Counted from the stretch's first letter, positions 33,821-42,040 are shown. The stretch is 64,000 bases of DNA from Prauserella flavalba (GCF_003202235.1 NZ_MASU01000005.1:1116001-1180000), one strand, 5' to 3'. Made by a program: numbers and translations. The notes: generated from the letters alone by a model not told the origin.

Positions 33821-33832
33821 TGAAACGTTTCA
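33821..33832. promoter_or_regulatory. LacI-type operator
   Basis: Perfect 12-bp palindrome TGAAACGTTTCA with the central CpG typical of LacI/GalR-family operators, flanked by TTCGA and TCGAA that extend the symmetry. It lies 36 bp upstream of the glycosidase-like gene. No LacI-family gene is present in this window. Confidence 0.7.
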
Positions 33833-33868
33833 TCGAACGTCACACCCGATCCAAGGAGGGACCGGTAC

Positions 33869-36091
33869 GTGACCGAGCAGCGCAGGCTTTCCCGCAGAAC
33901 CGTCGTCAAGGGAGCCGCCGCGGTGGCCTCCGCGACCCTGATGTCCCGCGTACTCCAGGCGGAGGCCGCCGCGGCTCCTCGCGGCGAGAGCCGGCCCGGC
34001 ACCCGCATCGACCGCTTCGCGCTGGTGTCCCGGCACCGGGTGGTGCGCCACCACAGTGATCTCGAACTGCCGATCCAGGTGGGCAACGGCCGCTTCGCCT
34101 TCGGCGCCGACGTCACCGGCCTGCAGACCTTCGTGCCGTTCAACACCCTCTCCGACTGGGGCTGGCACGTGGACGCATTGCCCCCGGGCAAGCAGATCTC
34201 CGACTACCGGGGCACGATCTGGGACACCTACGGCCGCGACGTCTACTACTGGACCGACGACGACAACGAGCCGGAGCTGCACAACTGGCTGCGCGAGAAC
34301 CCGCACCGGGCCAACCTCGGCCGGCTCGGCCTGCGACTGCTCAAAGAGGACGGCGGCGAGGCGGTCGAGGCCGACCTCACCGACGTCGTCCAGGAACTGG
34401 ACCCGTGGACGGGCGTGCTCCGAAGCTCCTTCCGGCTGGAGGGCCACCGCGTCACTGTCGAAACCGCGTGCCACCCCGGCGAGGACGTGGTGGCCGCGCG
34501 GATCAGCTCCGCTCTCGTCCGGCTCGGCCGCCTGACGGCGTTCCTGGAGTTCCCCTACGCCACGGCGGCGGGCCGCAACAAGTTCGAGGCGCCCTACGTC
34601 GGCTTCTACGACCGCCCCGAGCTGCACGCCACCAGCCTGCGCAGGCGCGGCCGCACCGTGATCGTCACGCACACGATGGACGCCACGCGCTACCAGGTCG
34701 GCCTCAACCTCTCGGCGGGCGCGCAGCTGCGCCGCACCGATCCGGCCCGGCACCGCTACGAGATCACCGGCAGCGGCGACCACCTCGACGTGGCCGCCCT
34801 CTTCGCCCCCGAGGTCAGCGGTGCCGTGCCGGCCGCGGCCGAGGTGGTGCGACAGAGCGAGCACTGGTGGCCCCGGCACTGGCGCACCGGCGGTGCGGTC
34901 GATCTCTCAGGCAGCAGCGATCCGCGCTGGCGCGAGCTGGAGCGCCGGATCGTGCTGAGCCAGTACCACCTGGCGGTCAACGACGCCGGCAACGACCCCG
35001 CGCAGGAGTCCGGGCTGGTCAACAACGGCTGGTACGGCAAGTTCCACATGGAGATGTACTGGTGGCACGCCTTCCAGTACGCGCTATGGAACCGCTGGCC
35101 CCTGCTCGACCGCAGCACCGACGTCTACGAGCGATTCCTGCCGAACGCGCGCAGGCTGGCGAAGTCGCAGGGCTTCAGGGGCGCGCGGTGGCCGAAGATG
35201 ACGACGACGCATGGCGACGCCATCGGCCGCGAGTCGCCGGGAACCCCGACGTGCCTGCTGATCTGGCAGCAGCCGCATCCGATCTTCCTCGCCGAGCTCG
35301 ACTACCAGGCCCATCCGGGCAGGCGCACGCTGCTGAAGTGGCGTGAGGTCGTCCACGAGAGCGCCGAGTTCATCGCCTCGTTCGCCAACCGCGAGGAGAG
35401 CGGGCGGTTCGTGATCGGCCCGCCGATCATGTGCTGCAACGAGCGCAACCCGTCCGCGGAGACGTTGAATCCGGCCTTCGAGCTGTCGTACTGGCGGTTC
35501 GGCCTGCGCATCGCCCAGGCCTGGCGCGAACGGCTCGGCACTGGCCGCGAGCCGTACTGGGACGAGGTGCTCGACGGCCTCGCGCCGCTGCCCGTCGAGG
35601 ACGGCGTCTATGTGCTCTACGAGGGCGTGCCGAACATGTGGACCGAGCGCAACACCAACCATCCGGACCCGATCGCGCCGTTCGGGATGCTGCCGGGCGA
35701 CGGCGTCGACGTGGAGACCATGCGGGCCACGACGCGCAAGGTGTACGAGACGTGGCCGGTGACCGACCTCTACAGCTGGGACTTCCCGCTGCTGGCCATG
35801 AACGCGGCGCGCCTGGGCGATCCGGCGACCGCCGTGGACTACCTGCTGCACGAACGGCTCGGCTTCACCGGCACCGGCCTGCCCGCCAGCGGCAAGAGCG
35901 GCGTGCCCTCGCCGTACTTCCCCTCCGCGGGCGGGCTGCTCTACGCCGTCGCGATGATGTGCGCGGGCTGGGGCGAATCCCCTGGCGGTCCCTCCGGCGT
36001 GTCCGGCAGGCCGGGGCCGGACGGCACGGCGCCCGGGTTCCCGGACCAGGGCTGGGTGGTGCGGTGGGAGGATCTCGCGCCCGCGCTCTAG
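33869..36091 (+). CDS. Tat-exported glycoside hydrolase-like (six-hairpin) protein
   Basis: A 740-residue protein with a twin-arginine signal (SRRTVVKG, residues 8-15, then an Ala-rich hydrophobic stretch to about 37). The N-terminal third is beta-rich with NGRFAFGADVTGLQTF, as in GH65/GH95-like proteins. The rest looks like an (alpha/alpha)6 barrel with WYGKFHMEMYWWHAFQYALW, WPKMTTTHGD, LIWQQPHPIFLAEL and MWTERNTNHPDP, where an acid pair could be catalytic. The family assignment is by feel for architecture, not a recognised signature. GTG at 33869 with AAGGAGGG 8 nt upstream. Control by a LacI regulator acting at 33821 fits a carbohydrate role. Confidence 0.75.
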   Translation: MTEQRRLSRRTVVKGAAAVASATLMSRVLQAEAAAAPRGESRPGTRIDRFALVSRHRVVRHHSDLELPIQVGNGRFAFGADVTGLQTFVPFNTLSDWGWHVDALPPGKQISDYRGTIWDTYGRDVYYWTDDDNEPELHNWLRENPHRANLGRLGLRLLKEDGGEAVEADLTDVVQELDPWTGVLRSSFRLEGHRVTVETACHPGEDVVAARISSALVRLGRLTAFLEFPYATAAGRNKFEAPYVGFYDRPELHATSLRRRGRTVIVTHTMDATRYQVGLNLSAGAQLRRTDPARHRYEITGSGDHLDVAALFAPEVSGAVPAAAEVVRQSEHWWPRHWRTGGAVDLSGSSDPRWRELERRIVLSQYHLAVNDAGNDPAQESGLVNNGWYGKFHMEMYWWHAFQYALWNRWPLLDRSTDVYERFLPNARRLAKSQGFRGARWPKMTTTHGDAIGRESPGTPTCLLIWQQPHPIFLAELDYQAHPGRRTLLKWREVVHESAEFIASFANREESGRFVIGPPIMCCNERNPSAETLNPAFELSYWRFGLRIAQAWRERLGTGREPYWDEVLDGLAPLPVEDGVYVLYEGVPNMWTERNTNHPDPIAPFGMLPGDGVDVETMRATTRKVYETWPVTDLYSWDFPLLAMNAARLGDPATAVDYLLHERLGFTGTGLPASGKSGVPSPYFPSAGGLLYAVAMMCAGWGESPGGPSGVSGRPGPDGTAPGFPDQGWVVRWEDLAPAL

Positions 36092-36576
36092 GTGAGCACG
36101 TTCCTCCTGCGCATCCGGTGACAGTAGCCCCAGACGAGGAAGGTCAGCAGCAGAACACCGAGGTCCTGGAGCGACAGCCGCGGCCCGAGCACGCTCCAGC
36201 GGTCCATGAACCCGAAGGTGATGATCTGCAGGCACAGCTGCGCGAGCGCGGCGGTCGCGACCGCGGCGAGCGACCACCGCGAGCGCAGCAGCAACAGCAC
36301 GGCCGCAGCCAGACCGGCCACGATGTTCACGGTCCAGAACACCAGCGGCACGACGGGATAGTCCGTGAAGTAGTCGCGTTGCTCGGGTCCGTATCCCTGC
36401 GACTGGAAGTACGCGGCGTCCTGGGCCTGGGTCAGCACGTAGTCGTACGCGCCGATGGCGTACAACAGCAGCAACACCACGCCCACGACCCACAGGTGCC
36501 ACGGAGCCGCCGTGCGAACGGAAGAGGAACTCGCCTTCACGATCGTCAGCATCGCGCGCACGCCGTCATCGCGCAT
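36088..36576 (-). CDS. Small four-helix membrane protein of unknown function
   Basis: About 162 residues with four predicted membrane helices: HLWVVGVVLLLLYAIGAYDY, VPLVFWTVNIVAGLAAAVLL, LAAVATAALAQLCLQIITFGF and DLGVLLLTFLVWGY. The first helix ending in IGAYDYVLTQ and the periplasmic PEQRDYFTDYP resemble a family of small bacterial proteins sometimes labelled sugar transporter without experimental support. Start uncertain: ATG 36576 or ATG 36552, neither with a strong ribosome-binding site. The stop lies 3 bp inside the end of the convergent glycosidase gene (overlap 36088-36091). Confidence 0.7.
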   Translation of the reverse strand: MRDDGVRAMLTIVKASSSSVRTAAPWHLWVVGVVLLLLYAIGAYDYVLTQAQDAAYFQSQGYGPEQRDYFTDYPVVPLVFWTVNIVAGLAAAVLLLLRSRWSLAAVATAALAQLCLQIITFGFMDRWSVLGPRLSLQDLGVLLLTFLVWGYCHRMRRRNVLT

Positions 36577-36614
36577 CCGACCAGGGTCGCACCAAAGGAG
36601 GAAAACCGGCCTCG

Positions 36615-37340
36615 TCAGTCCCCCGCGGTGAGCAGGCCGCGCACGATGGCGGCCAGCCCGCCGAGAAGCGCGACCACGACCACCAGCCGGTGCGCCACCC
36701 TGCGGTCGATCCGGTTCGCGACCCGCTCCCCCAGCACGGCGCCGAGCAGCAGAATCACCACGGCCGCCGCGAGCGTCCAGAGCGGAATGGCCGGCAGCCC
36801 CTTCGCGGCCAGCGACGCACAGTTGACCACCAGCAGGTACGCCTGGGCGGTCGCCACGAACCGGGCGGGCTCCCAGCGCTCCGACAGCGCGTGCACCGTG
36901 ATCATCGGACCGCCCAGCCCGGCGGTGACGTTCATGAAGCCCGACAAGGCGCCCGCGACGACCGCGCCCACCCGGCCGCGCAGGACCGCCGCCCGCTCGC
37001 TGCCAGCCACGAGCAGCATCGCCACCACGGCGAGACCGCCCACCAGCACCAGCAGCATCGACTGCGGCAGGGTGCGGACCACGTACGCGCCGAACGGGAT
37101 CACCACGAGCGCGGGCACGGCCAGCAGCGCCGCGCGGCGCACGTCGAGGTGCCGCCACGTGCGGGTGAGCACCAGCGCGCACAACGACGCCGAGAGCAGG
37201 TTCCCCAGCGTCACGCCGGTCTGCGGACCGAGCACGAGCACCAGGAAGGGCGTGGCCACGAGCGCGAAGCCGAGTCCGGTGGTGCGCTGGGTGGCGGCGC
37301 CGAAGAGCACTCCGGCGGAGGCGAGGAGTAGCTGCAGCAC
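36615..37340 (-). CDS. TauE/SafE-family (TSUP) membrane permease
   Basis: A 241-residue membrane protein with seven or eight hydrophobic helices. The duplicated TSUP motif is present: GAATQRTTGLGFALVATPF in the first half and GALSGFMNVTAGLGGPMITVHAL in the second. The family exports or imports sulfur-containing or organic anions such as sulfite, sulfoacetate or taurine-derived compounds. The substrate here is unknown. It ends 39 bp before the small four-helix gene and may be co-transcribed with it. Confidence 0.87.
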   Translation of the reverse strand: MLQLLLASAGVLFGAATQRTTGLGFALVATPFLVLVLGPQTGVTLGNLLSASLCALVLTRTWRHLDVRRAALLAVPALVVIPFGAYVVRTLPQSMLLVLVGGLAVVAMLLVAGSERAAVLRGRVGAVVAGALSGFMNVTAGLGGPMITVHALSERWEPARFVATAQAYLLVVNCASLAAKGLPAIPLWTLAAAVVILLLGAVLGERVANRIDRRVAHRLVVVVALLGGLAAIVRGLLTAGD

Positions 37341-37413
37341 GCGCTACCCGCCCGCGCGGGAAACCAGGCTCGGCACGCCTCTCGTTGTACACCCCCGCCG
37401 CCGACCACCGCGC

Positions 37414-37468
37414 GAGTCGTGCGCTCCCGACCGCGAGTCGTGCGCTCCGGACGCCGAGTCGTGCGCTC
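37414..37468. repeat. Three direct copies of a 13-bp core at 21-bp spacing
   Basis: GAGTCGTGCGCTC occurs at 37414, 37435 and 37456, exactly 21 bp apart with 8-bp variable linkers (C/G-rich). It lies in the 134-bp gap between the TSUP gene start (37340) and the esterase gene end (37475). Two helical turns per unit would put the copies on one DNA face. No function is evident. Confidence 0.85.
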
Positions 37469-37474
37469 GCGGCG

Positions 37475-38122
37475 TCAGCCCGCGGCGGGCAGGGTGACCC
37501 GTTGGCTCAGCCACTCCCCGAGCTGTTCGAGTGCGGCCTGGCCGATGCCGTGCCCCACCGCGTCGCGGCGGGCGGTGCACAGCGCGCCGGACTCGGCGTT
37601 CAGGTACGTCCAGGTGCGGTCGAGCAGCTCGCGCGGGATCACCGTGTCCTCGGTGCCCTGCGCGACGAACACCGGCAGCCCGGCCAGCCGCCCGTGGCCT
37701 GCCGGCACCCCGGCGTCCCACGGCAGCGTGCCGTAGAGCACGGCGGCACCGGCGAAGCGCGCGGGGTCGTCCAGGATCAGCCCGCCCGCGAAAGCGGCCC
37801 CGCCGCTGAACCCGATCAGCACCACGGGGCGGCCGTCCGGGGCGGCGGCGTCGAGCCAGGTCCGGAACCAGTCCATCGTCGCGCGCAGGGACTCGGCGAC
37901 GGGGCGCCCGATCCCCCGGTTGGCGAACCACGCGTACCCGCCGCCCTCGGCGATCGGCGCGCGGACCGCTGCGTACTCCGGCCCCTGCGGCAACGCGCGG
38001 GCGAGGCCGACGATGCTGTTCTCGTCGGCACCGCGGCCGTGCAGCAGCACCACCAGCGGGGCACGCGGATCGGCGCTGCCCGCCGTCACCACCACCGGCT
38101 CGGCGAACGTGCCCGCGCTCAC
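37475..38122 (-). CDS. Phospholipase/carboxylesterase-type alpha/beta hydrolase
   Basis: A 215-residue cytoplasmic serine hydrolase. LLHGRGADENS (oxyanion loop), nucleophile GFSGGA at about residue 110, Asp in QGTEDTVIP and His in GHGIGQ give the full triad order of the carboxylesterase/lysophospholipase family. The GTG at 38122 overlaps the VOC gene stop (GTGA), so the two are coupled. In several actinomycetes such pairs handle small aromatic or lactone electrophiles, which is speculation here. Confidence 0.9.
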   Translation of the reverse strand: MSAGTFAEPVVVTAGSADPRAPLVVLLHGRGADENSIVGLARALPQGPEYAAVRAPIAEGGGYAWFANRGIGRPVAESLRATMDWFRTWLDAAAPDGRPVVLIGFSGGAAFAGGLILDDPARFAGAAVLYGTLPWDAGVPAGHGRLAGLPVFVAQGTEDTVIPRELLDRTWTYLNAESGALCTARRDAVGHGIGQAALEQLGEWLSQRVTLPAAG

Positions 38123-38634
38123 CGGCCTTTCTCCCCGGTCACGATCCGGCCGGCCGTGGGGACGCCGCCCCACCGGCGCAGCTCCGCGGCGAGGTCCAGC
38201 CGGTCGACGGGAGCCGCGTTCTCGTAGGCGCCCCATTCCGACCTCGGGAGCATCCACATCACCTCGAACTCGTTGCCGTCGGGATCGGCGCCGTAGATGC
38301 TCTTCGTGGCGCCGTGGCTGGACTCGCCCGTGTAGGCGCCGAGGTTCGCGAGCGTCGTCCGCGCCTGCTCGAGCTCCTCGATGGTGTCGACCTGCCAGGC
38401 GAGGTGGTACAGCCCCACCGAGCCGCGTGGCCGCGCGGGCGCGGCGGCACCGAGCCCGAACAGGCCGAGGTCGTGGTGGTTGCCCGAACGGCGCAGGCGC
38501 AGGAACGCCGCGTTCGCCCTCGGCTCCCTCGTCACCACCTCCATGTCGAAGGCCCGGGTCCAGAAGGTCACGGCGCGTTCGAGGTCGCTGACGAACAGCA
38601 CCGCGTGGTTGAGGCGGACGGCCGCGATCGTCAT
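38119..38634 (-). CDS. VOC-family (glyoxalase/extradiol dioxygenase-like) protein
   Basis: A 171-residue two-module vicinal-oxygen-chelate protein. LNHAVLFVSDLERAVTFW (first metal His), GLYHLAWQVDTIEELEQA (second His) and the closing DPDGNEFEVMW (Glu ligand) form the usual H-H-E metal site. ATG 38634 with GAGGAG 8 nt upstream. It is the first gene of the pair with the downstream esterase. A near-palindrome at 38689 sits in the promoter gap shared with the divergent DGPF gene. Confidence 0.9.
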   Translation of the reverse strand: MTIAAVRLNHAVLFVSDLERAVTFWTRAFDMEVVTREPRANAAFLRLRRSGNHHDLGLFGLGAAAPARPRGSVGLYHLAWQVDTIEELEQARTTLANLGAYTGESSHGATKSIYGADPDGNEFEVMWMLPRSEWGAYENAAPVDRLDLAAELRRWGGVPTAGRIVTGEKGR

Positions 38635-38688
38635 GGTGCGTTCTCCTCGCTGTACGACTGACCGGCTGATGCCGACCGTACGCCGATA

Positions 38689-38706
38689 TAGATGAAAGTT
38701 CAACTA
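38689..38706. promoter_or_regulatory. Near-palindromic operator candidate
   Basis: TAGATGAA-AG-TTCAACTA: arms match at 7 of 8 positions. It lies in the AT-rich part of the gap between the VOC gene (minus) and the DGPF gene (plus). The shape suits a MarR- or HxlR-type repressor, which is not encoded nearby. Confidence 0.5.
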
Positions 38707-38739
38707 AATCATGTCTTGGTAGAAAAAACCTCGAGGCCG

Positions 38740-38767
38740 TGTCGATCCGCGCTCTGTCCCGTTCGAC
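38740..38767 (+). promoter_or_regulatory. Candidate ECF42 autoregulated promoter
   Basis: TGTCGA at 38740-38745, then 18 bp, then CGAC at 38764-38767, about 55 bp upstream of the DGPF gene. ECF42 sigma factors are known to recognise TGTCGA -35 elements and a CGA/TC -10 and to activate their own operon. Spacing is slightly long, so medium confidence. Confidence 0.5.
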
Positions 38768-38821
38768 CTGTGCGGTGAAAGGGTCCGGACAGGGCCCACC
38801 GATCCGAGGAGACGAGGAACC

Positions 38822-39241
38822 ATGAAGTACATGCTGATCATGCGCGCCACCGACGAGGGCCTCGCGCAGATGCAGAACGCCGACTTCACCGAGATGCTCG
38901 AGACCGTCGGCAGGTTCAACGACGAGCTGATCCGCGCCGGGGTGCTGCTGGCGGCCGAGGGACTCGAGGACGCCGCCGAGAGCGTTGTGGTCGACCACTC
39001 CTCCGAGCCTCCCGTGGTCACCGACGGCCCCTACGGCGAAACCAAGGAGCTGTTCGGCGGCTTCTACCTCCTCAACGTGGCGTCGAAGGAGGAGGCGATC
39101 GAGTGGGCCAAGCGGCTGCCCGCCGCCGGCCCCGGCTTCAAGACCGAGATCCGCCGGGTCCCCACGATCGACGAGTTCCCGCAGGACAACGAGTGGATCA
39201 AGAAGGAGCGGGCGTGGCGTGAGTCCACGGGTCAGCTCTGA
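38822..39241 (+). CDS. DGPF/YCII-related domain protein
   Basis: A 139-residue protein of the YCII-related group with a DGPF-like motif, here DGPYGETKELFGGFYLL. DGPF proteins are the conserved genomic partners of ECF42 sigma factors; their biochemical role is unsettled. The fold is ferredoxin-like, similar to muconolactone isomerase. ATG at 38822 follows GAGGAGACGAGG. It overlaps or abuts the sigma gene at 39243, so the two form an operon under the candidate promoter at 38740. Confidence 0.9.
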   Translation: MKYMLIMRATDEGLAQMQNADFTEMLETVGRFNDELIRAGVLLAAEGLEDAAESVVVDHSSEPPVVTDGPYGETKELFGGFYLLNVASKEEAIEWAKRLPAAGPGFKTEIRRVPTIDEFPQDNEWIKKERAWRESTGQL

Positions 39242-39242
39242 C

Positions 39243-40508
39243 ATGGGTGGCCGGGAGGCCGTCGCCGCCGTCTGGCGGATCGAGTCCGCGCGGATCGTCG
39301 GGGCACTCGCGCGCTACACCGGCGACTTCGCGCTGGCCGAGGACCTCGCCCAGGAGGCGCTGGCGGAGGCGCTCGTGAACTGGCCGCGTGAGGGCGTGCC
39401 CCGCAACCCCGCGGGGTGGCTGCTCACCGTCGGCAGGCGCCGCGCGATCGACACGTTCCGCAGGCGGTCCGCGCTCGACGAGCGGTACGCCGTCCTCGCC
39501 CAGGAGCTGGGCGAGGGCGGCGCCGCCTCGGGCCGCCCGCAGGCCGACGACGGGGACGTGCCGTGGGACCCGGACCAGATCGACGACGACGTGCTCGCGC
39601 TGATGTTCGTCTCGTGCCATCCCGTGCTCTCGCGGGAGGCGCGGGTGGCGCTCACCCTCCGGGTGGTCGGCGGCCTGACGAGCGACGAGATCGCCAGGGC
39701 GTTCCTCGTCCCGACCGCCACCGTGCAGGCCCGGATCACGAGGGCGAAGAAGACGCTGGGCGCGGCGAAGGTGCCGTTCGCGGTGCCGCCCGCGAGCGAA
39801 CGGGCCGAGCGGCTCGGCTCCGTGCTCAGCGTGCTCTACCTGATCTTCACCGAGGGTTCCTCGGCCAGCTCCGGTGACGAGCTGATCCGGTTCGACCTCG
39901 CGGGCGAGGCCCAGCGCCTTGCCAGGGTGCTGACCCGGCTGGTCCCCGACGAGCCCGAGGTGCACAGCCTGCTGGCACTGCTGGAGCTCACTGCCGCGCG
40001 CTTCCCCGCCCGCACCGGGCCGGACGGCGAGCCGGTGCTGCTGGAACACCAGGACCGCCGCCGCTGGGATCAGGCGGCGATCCGCCGGGGCCGGGCGGCA
40101 CTGGCGCGCGCGGAACGGGCGGGCCGGGGCCTCGGCGCCTACGGCCTGCAGGCCGCGATCGCGGAATGCCACGCCGTGGCCCCTTCGGTCGAGGAGACCG
40201 ACTGGGATCGCGTCGTGCTGCTCTACGAGGCACTCGGCAGGCTCGCGCCGTCACCGGTGGTGGATCTCAACCGGGCGGTGGCCGTCGCGATGGCCAGTGG
40301 CCCGGCCGCGGCGTTGTCGATCGTCGACGAACTCGCGGCCTCGGGCGCGCTCGCCGGGTCGCAGCTGCTGCCGACGGTACGGGGCGAGCTGCTGACCCGC
40401 CTCGGGCGTACGGACGAAGCCCGCGCCGAGCTGGAGCTCGCCGCGAGCCTGTGCGGCAACGAGCGCGAGCGCGCGGTGCTGGAACGCAAGCTCGCCGATC
40501 TCGGTTAG
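39243..40508 (+). CDS. ECF42-type sigma factor with C-terminal extension
   Basis: A 421-residue extracytoplasmic-function sigma factor. Region 2 is within residues 8-75 (RIVGALARYTGDFALAEDLAQEALAEAL, ends at RRRAIDTFRR). Region 4 is at about 120-175 (LSREARVALTLRVVGGLTSDEIARAFLVPTATVQARITRAKKTL). A long helical, TPR-like extension of roughly 230 residues follows (LIFTEGSSASSGDELIRFDLAGEAQRLA, LYEALGRLAPSPVVDLNRAVAVAM). This layout plus the DGPF partner defines the ECF42 group, in which the extension replaces an anti-sigma factor. ATG 39243 is 1 bp after the DGPF stop; GTG 39219 is possible. Confidence 0.92.
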   Translation: MGGREAVAAVWRIESARIVGALARYTGDFALAEDLAQEALAEALVNWPREGVPRNPAGWLLTVGRRRAIDTFRRRSALDERYAVLAQELGEGGAASGRPQADDGDVPWDPDQIDDDVLALMFVSCHPVLSREARVALTLRVVGGLTSDEIARAFLVPTATVQARITRAKKTLGAAKVPFAVPPASERAERLGSVLSVLYLIFTEGSSASSGDELIRFDLAGEAQRLARVLTRLVPDEPEVHSLLALLELTAARFPARTGPDGEPVLLEHQDRRRWDQAAIRRGRAALARAERAGRGLGAYGLQAAIAECHAVAPSVEETDWDRVVLLYEALGRLAPSPVVDLNRAVAVAMASGPAAALSIVDELAASGALAGSQLLPTVRGELLTRLGRTDEARAELELAASLCGNERERAVLERKLADLG

Positions 40509-40510
40509 GT

Positions 40511-40539
40511 CCGGTGCGGACGGAGCCCCTCCGCACCGG
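40511..40539. terminator. Bidirectional terminator hairpin
   Basis: Perfect 10-bp stem CCGGTGCGGA / TCCGCACCGG with a 9-nt loop, in the 38-bp gap between the convergent sigma factor and flavoprotein genes. Confidence 0.75.
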
Positions 40540-40546
40540 TGGTTCG

Positions 40547-41917
40547 TCACGGCCGGATGTTCTGGTTCAGGTGGAACAGGTTGTCCGGGTCGTAGCGGCG
40601 CTTGACGCTCACCAGCCGGTCGTAGTTGCCGCCGTAGTTGGCGCGGATGCGGCCCTGGTCGTCGCCGGCCATGAAGTTGATGTACCCGCCCTCCTCCGAG
40701 TGCGGCGCCGTGGCCTCGTAGTAGTCCCGCACCCACCGGATGTTGGCCTCGTTGTCCGCCGGGTCCGGCCACATGCCCGCGATCACCGTCGCGAAGTTGG
40801 CGTCGCGGTAGGCGAACGCGGTCTCGTCCGAGGCGACGCGGTGGCAGGCGCCGTTGATCGGATAGATGTGCATCGTCGAGTTGACGGCCGGTACCTTCGG
40901 GCCGTGCTCCAGGTGCGCCGCGATCGCGTCGTCGGTGAGCTCGGTGACGAAGTTGGCCTTCCAGTAGTGCTGCAGCCCCGGCGGCACGAGCGCGTCGAAC
41001 GCGCTGTTCAGCGCCGGGTACGGCATCGGTCCGACGTGCTCGGCCACGGTCGGCGCGACGTCCCGGATGGGCGCCAGCGCGCGCTCGGCCTCGTCCATCG
41101 GTCCCGTCCAGCACGCCACGAACGCGATGAACGGCTCGCCGTGCCGCTCCTCCGGGATGAACGGCAGCGGTGGTGCGATCTGGAACGCGGGGAAGCCACC
41201 GAGCTGTTCCGGCGCGGTGGCGATGTACTCGCGGTACGTGCGCAGCAGGTCTCCTGCCGCGTCGAGCTCGAAGAACATCGGGCCGCCGTAGATGTCGGCC
41301 ACCGGGTGCAGCCGGAACTCGAACGACACCACCACGCCGAAGTTGCCGCCCCCGCCCCGCAGCGCCCAGTACAGGTCCGCGTTCTCCTCGGCGCTGGCCA
41401 CCTGGAACCGGCCGTCCGCGGTGACGACGCCCGCCGACAGGAGGTTGTCGCAGGACAGCCCGAACCCGCGGTCGAGGTAGCCGATGCCGCCGCCGAGGGT
41501 GAGCCCGCCGACGCCGGTGGTGGAGATGATGCCGCCCGTCGTCGCCAGGCCGAAGGCGTTGGTCGCGGCGTTGAAGTCGCCCCAGGTGGCGCCGCCCTCC
41601 GCGCGGGCAGTTCGCGCGGAGGGATCGACCCACACGCTGTGCATGCCGGACAGGTCGAGCACCACGCCGTCGTCGCACGTACCGAAGCCGGGGACGCTGT
41701 GCCCGCCGCCACGGACCGAGAGGGCGAGCGAGTTCTCGCGCGCGAAGTCGACCGCCGCCATCACGTCGCCGACGTTGGCGGCCCGCACGATCGCCCGAGG
41801 GCGCCGGTCGATCATCGCGTTGTGGACCTTGCGAGCCTCGTCGTACCCCTCGTCATCGGCGGTGATCACCGGACCGCGTACTCGATCATGCAGGGTCGCG
41901 ATGGTGGGAGCGGCCAT
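40547..41917 (-). CDS. Berberine-bridge-type FAD-linked oxidoreductase
   Basis: A 456-residue flavoprotein of the PCMH/BBE type. FAD domain: VRGGGHSVPGFG with His73 (the covalent 8-alpha-histidyl position) and GVGGLTLGGGIGYLDRGFGLSCDNLL. C-terminal BBE motif: NYGGNYDRLVSVKRRYDPDNLFHLNQNI. The Cys of bicovalent enzymes in the stretch before VGG is not there (ISTTGVGG), so FAD is probably bound by His only. It oxidises an alcohol or a hydride donor such as a sugar or aromatic natural product. It is convergent with the ECF42 operon but separately transcribed. Confidence 0.9.
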   Translation of the reverse strand: MAAPTIATLHDRVRGPVITADDEGYDEARKVHNAMIDRRPRAIVRAANVGDVMAAVDFARENSLALSVRGGGHSVPGFGTCDDGVVLDLSGMHSVWVDPSARTARAEGGATWGDFNAATNAFGLATTGGIISTTGVGGLTLGGGIGYLDRGFGLSCDNLLSAGVVTADGRFQVASAEENADLYWALRGGGGNFGVVVSFEFRLHPVADIYGGPMFFELDAAGDLLRTYREYIATAPEQLGGFPAFQIAPPLPFIPEERHGEPFIAFVACWTGPMDEAERALAPIRDVAPTVAEHVGPMPYPALNSAFDALVPPGLQHYWKANFVTELTDDAIAAHLEHGPKVPAVNSTMHIYPINGACHRVASDETAFAYRDANFATVIAGMWPDPADNEANIRWVRDYYEATAPHSEEGGYINFMAGDDQGRIRANYGGNYDRLVSVKRRYDPDNLFHLNQNIRP

Positions 41918-41989
41918 GATGCCTCCTCACGAGCAGTCGACGTCATCATGGACGCCCGTAGCTCACTCCCCCCGGCCCGCGCGCCGATA

Positions 41990-42003
41990 GGGTCGCAAGA
42001 CCC
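41990..42003 (-). terminator. Small hairpin, possible weak terminator of the cupin operon
   Basis: GGGTC-GCAA-GACCC, a 5-bp stem with a stable GNRA-type tetraloop, 38 bp beyond the stop of the cupin gene. Short, so only a candidate. Confidence 0.3.
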
Positions 42004-42040
42004 ACGGTGCCGCGGGTTTTGTGGCCGGGGTGGCCCGCCG

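Noticed and set aside
33577-33868. Short peptide read through the hairpin (KATFVAL-type translation)
   Set aside because: Such frames are an artefact of the repeat and differ between copies.
37414-37468. CRISPR-like array
   Set aside because: Unit of 13 bp with 8-bp linkers is far too short and there are no cas genes.
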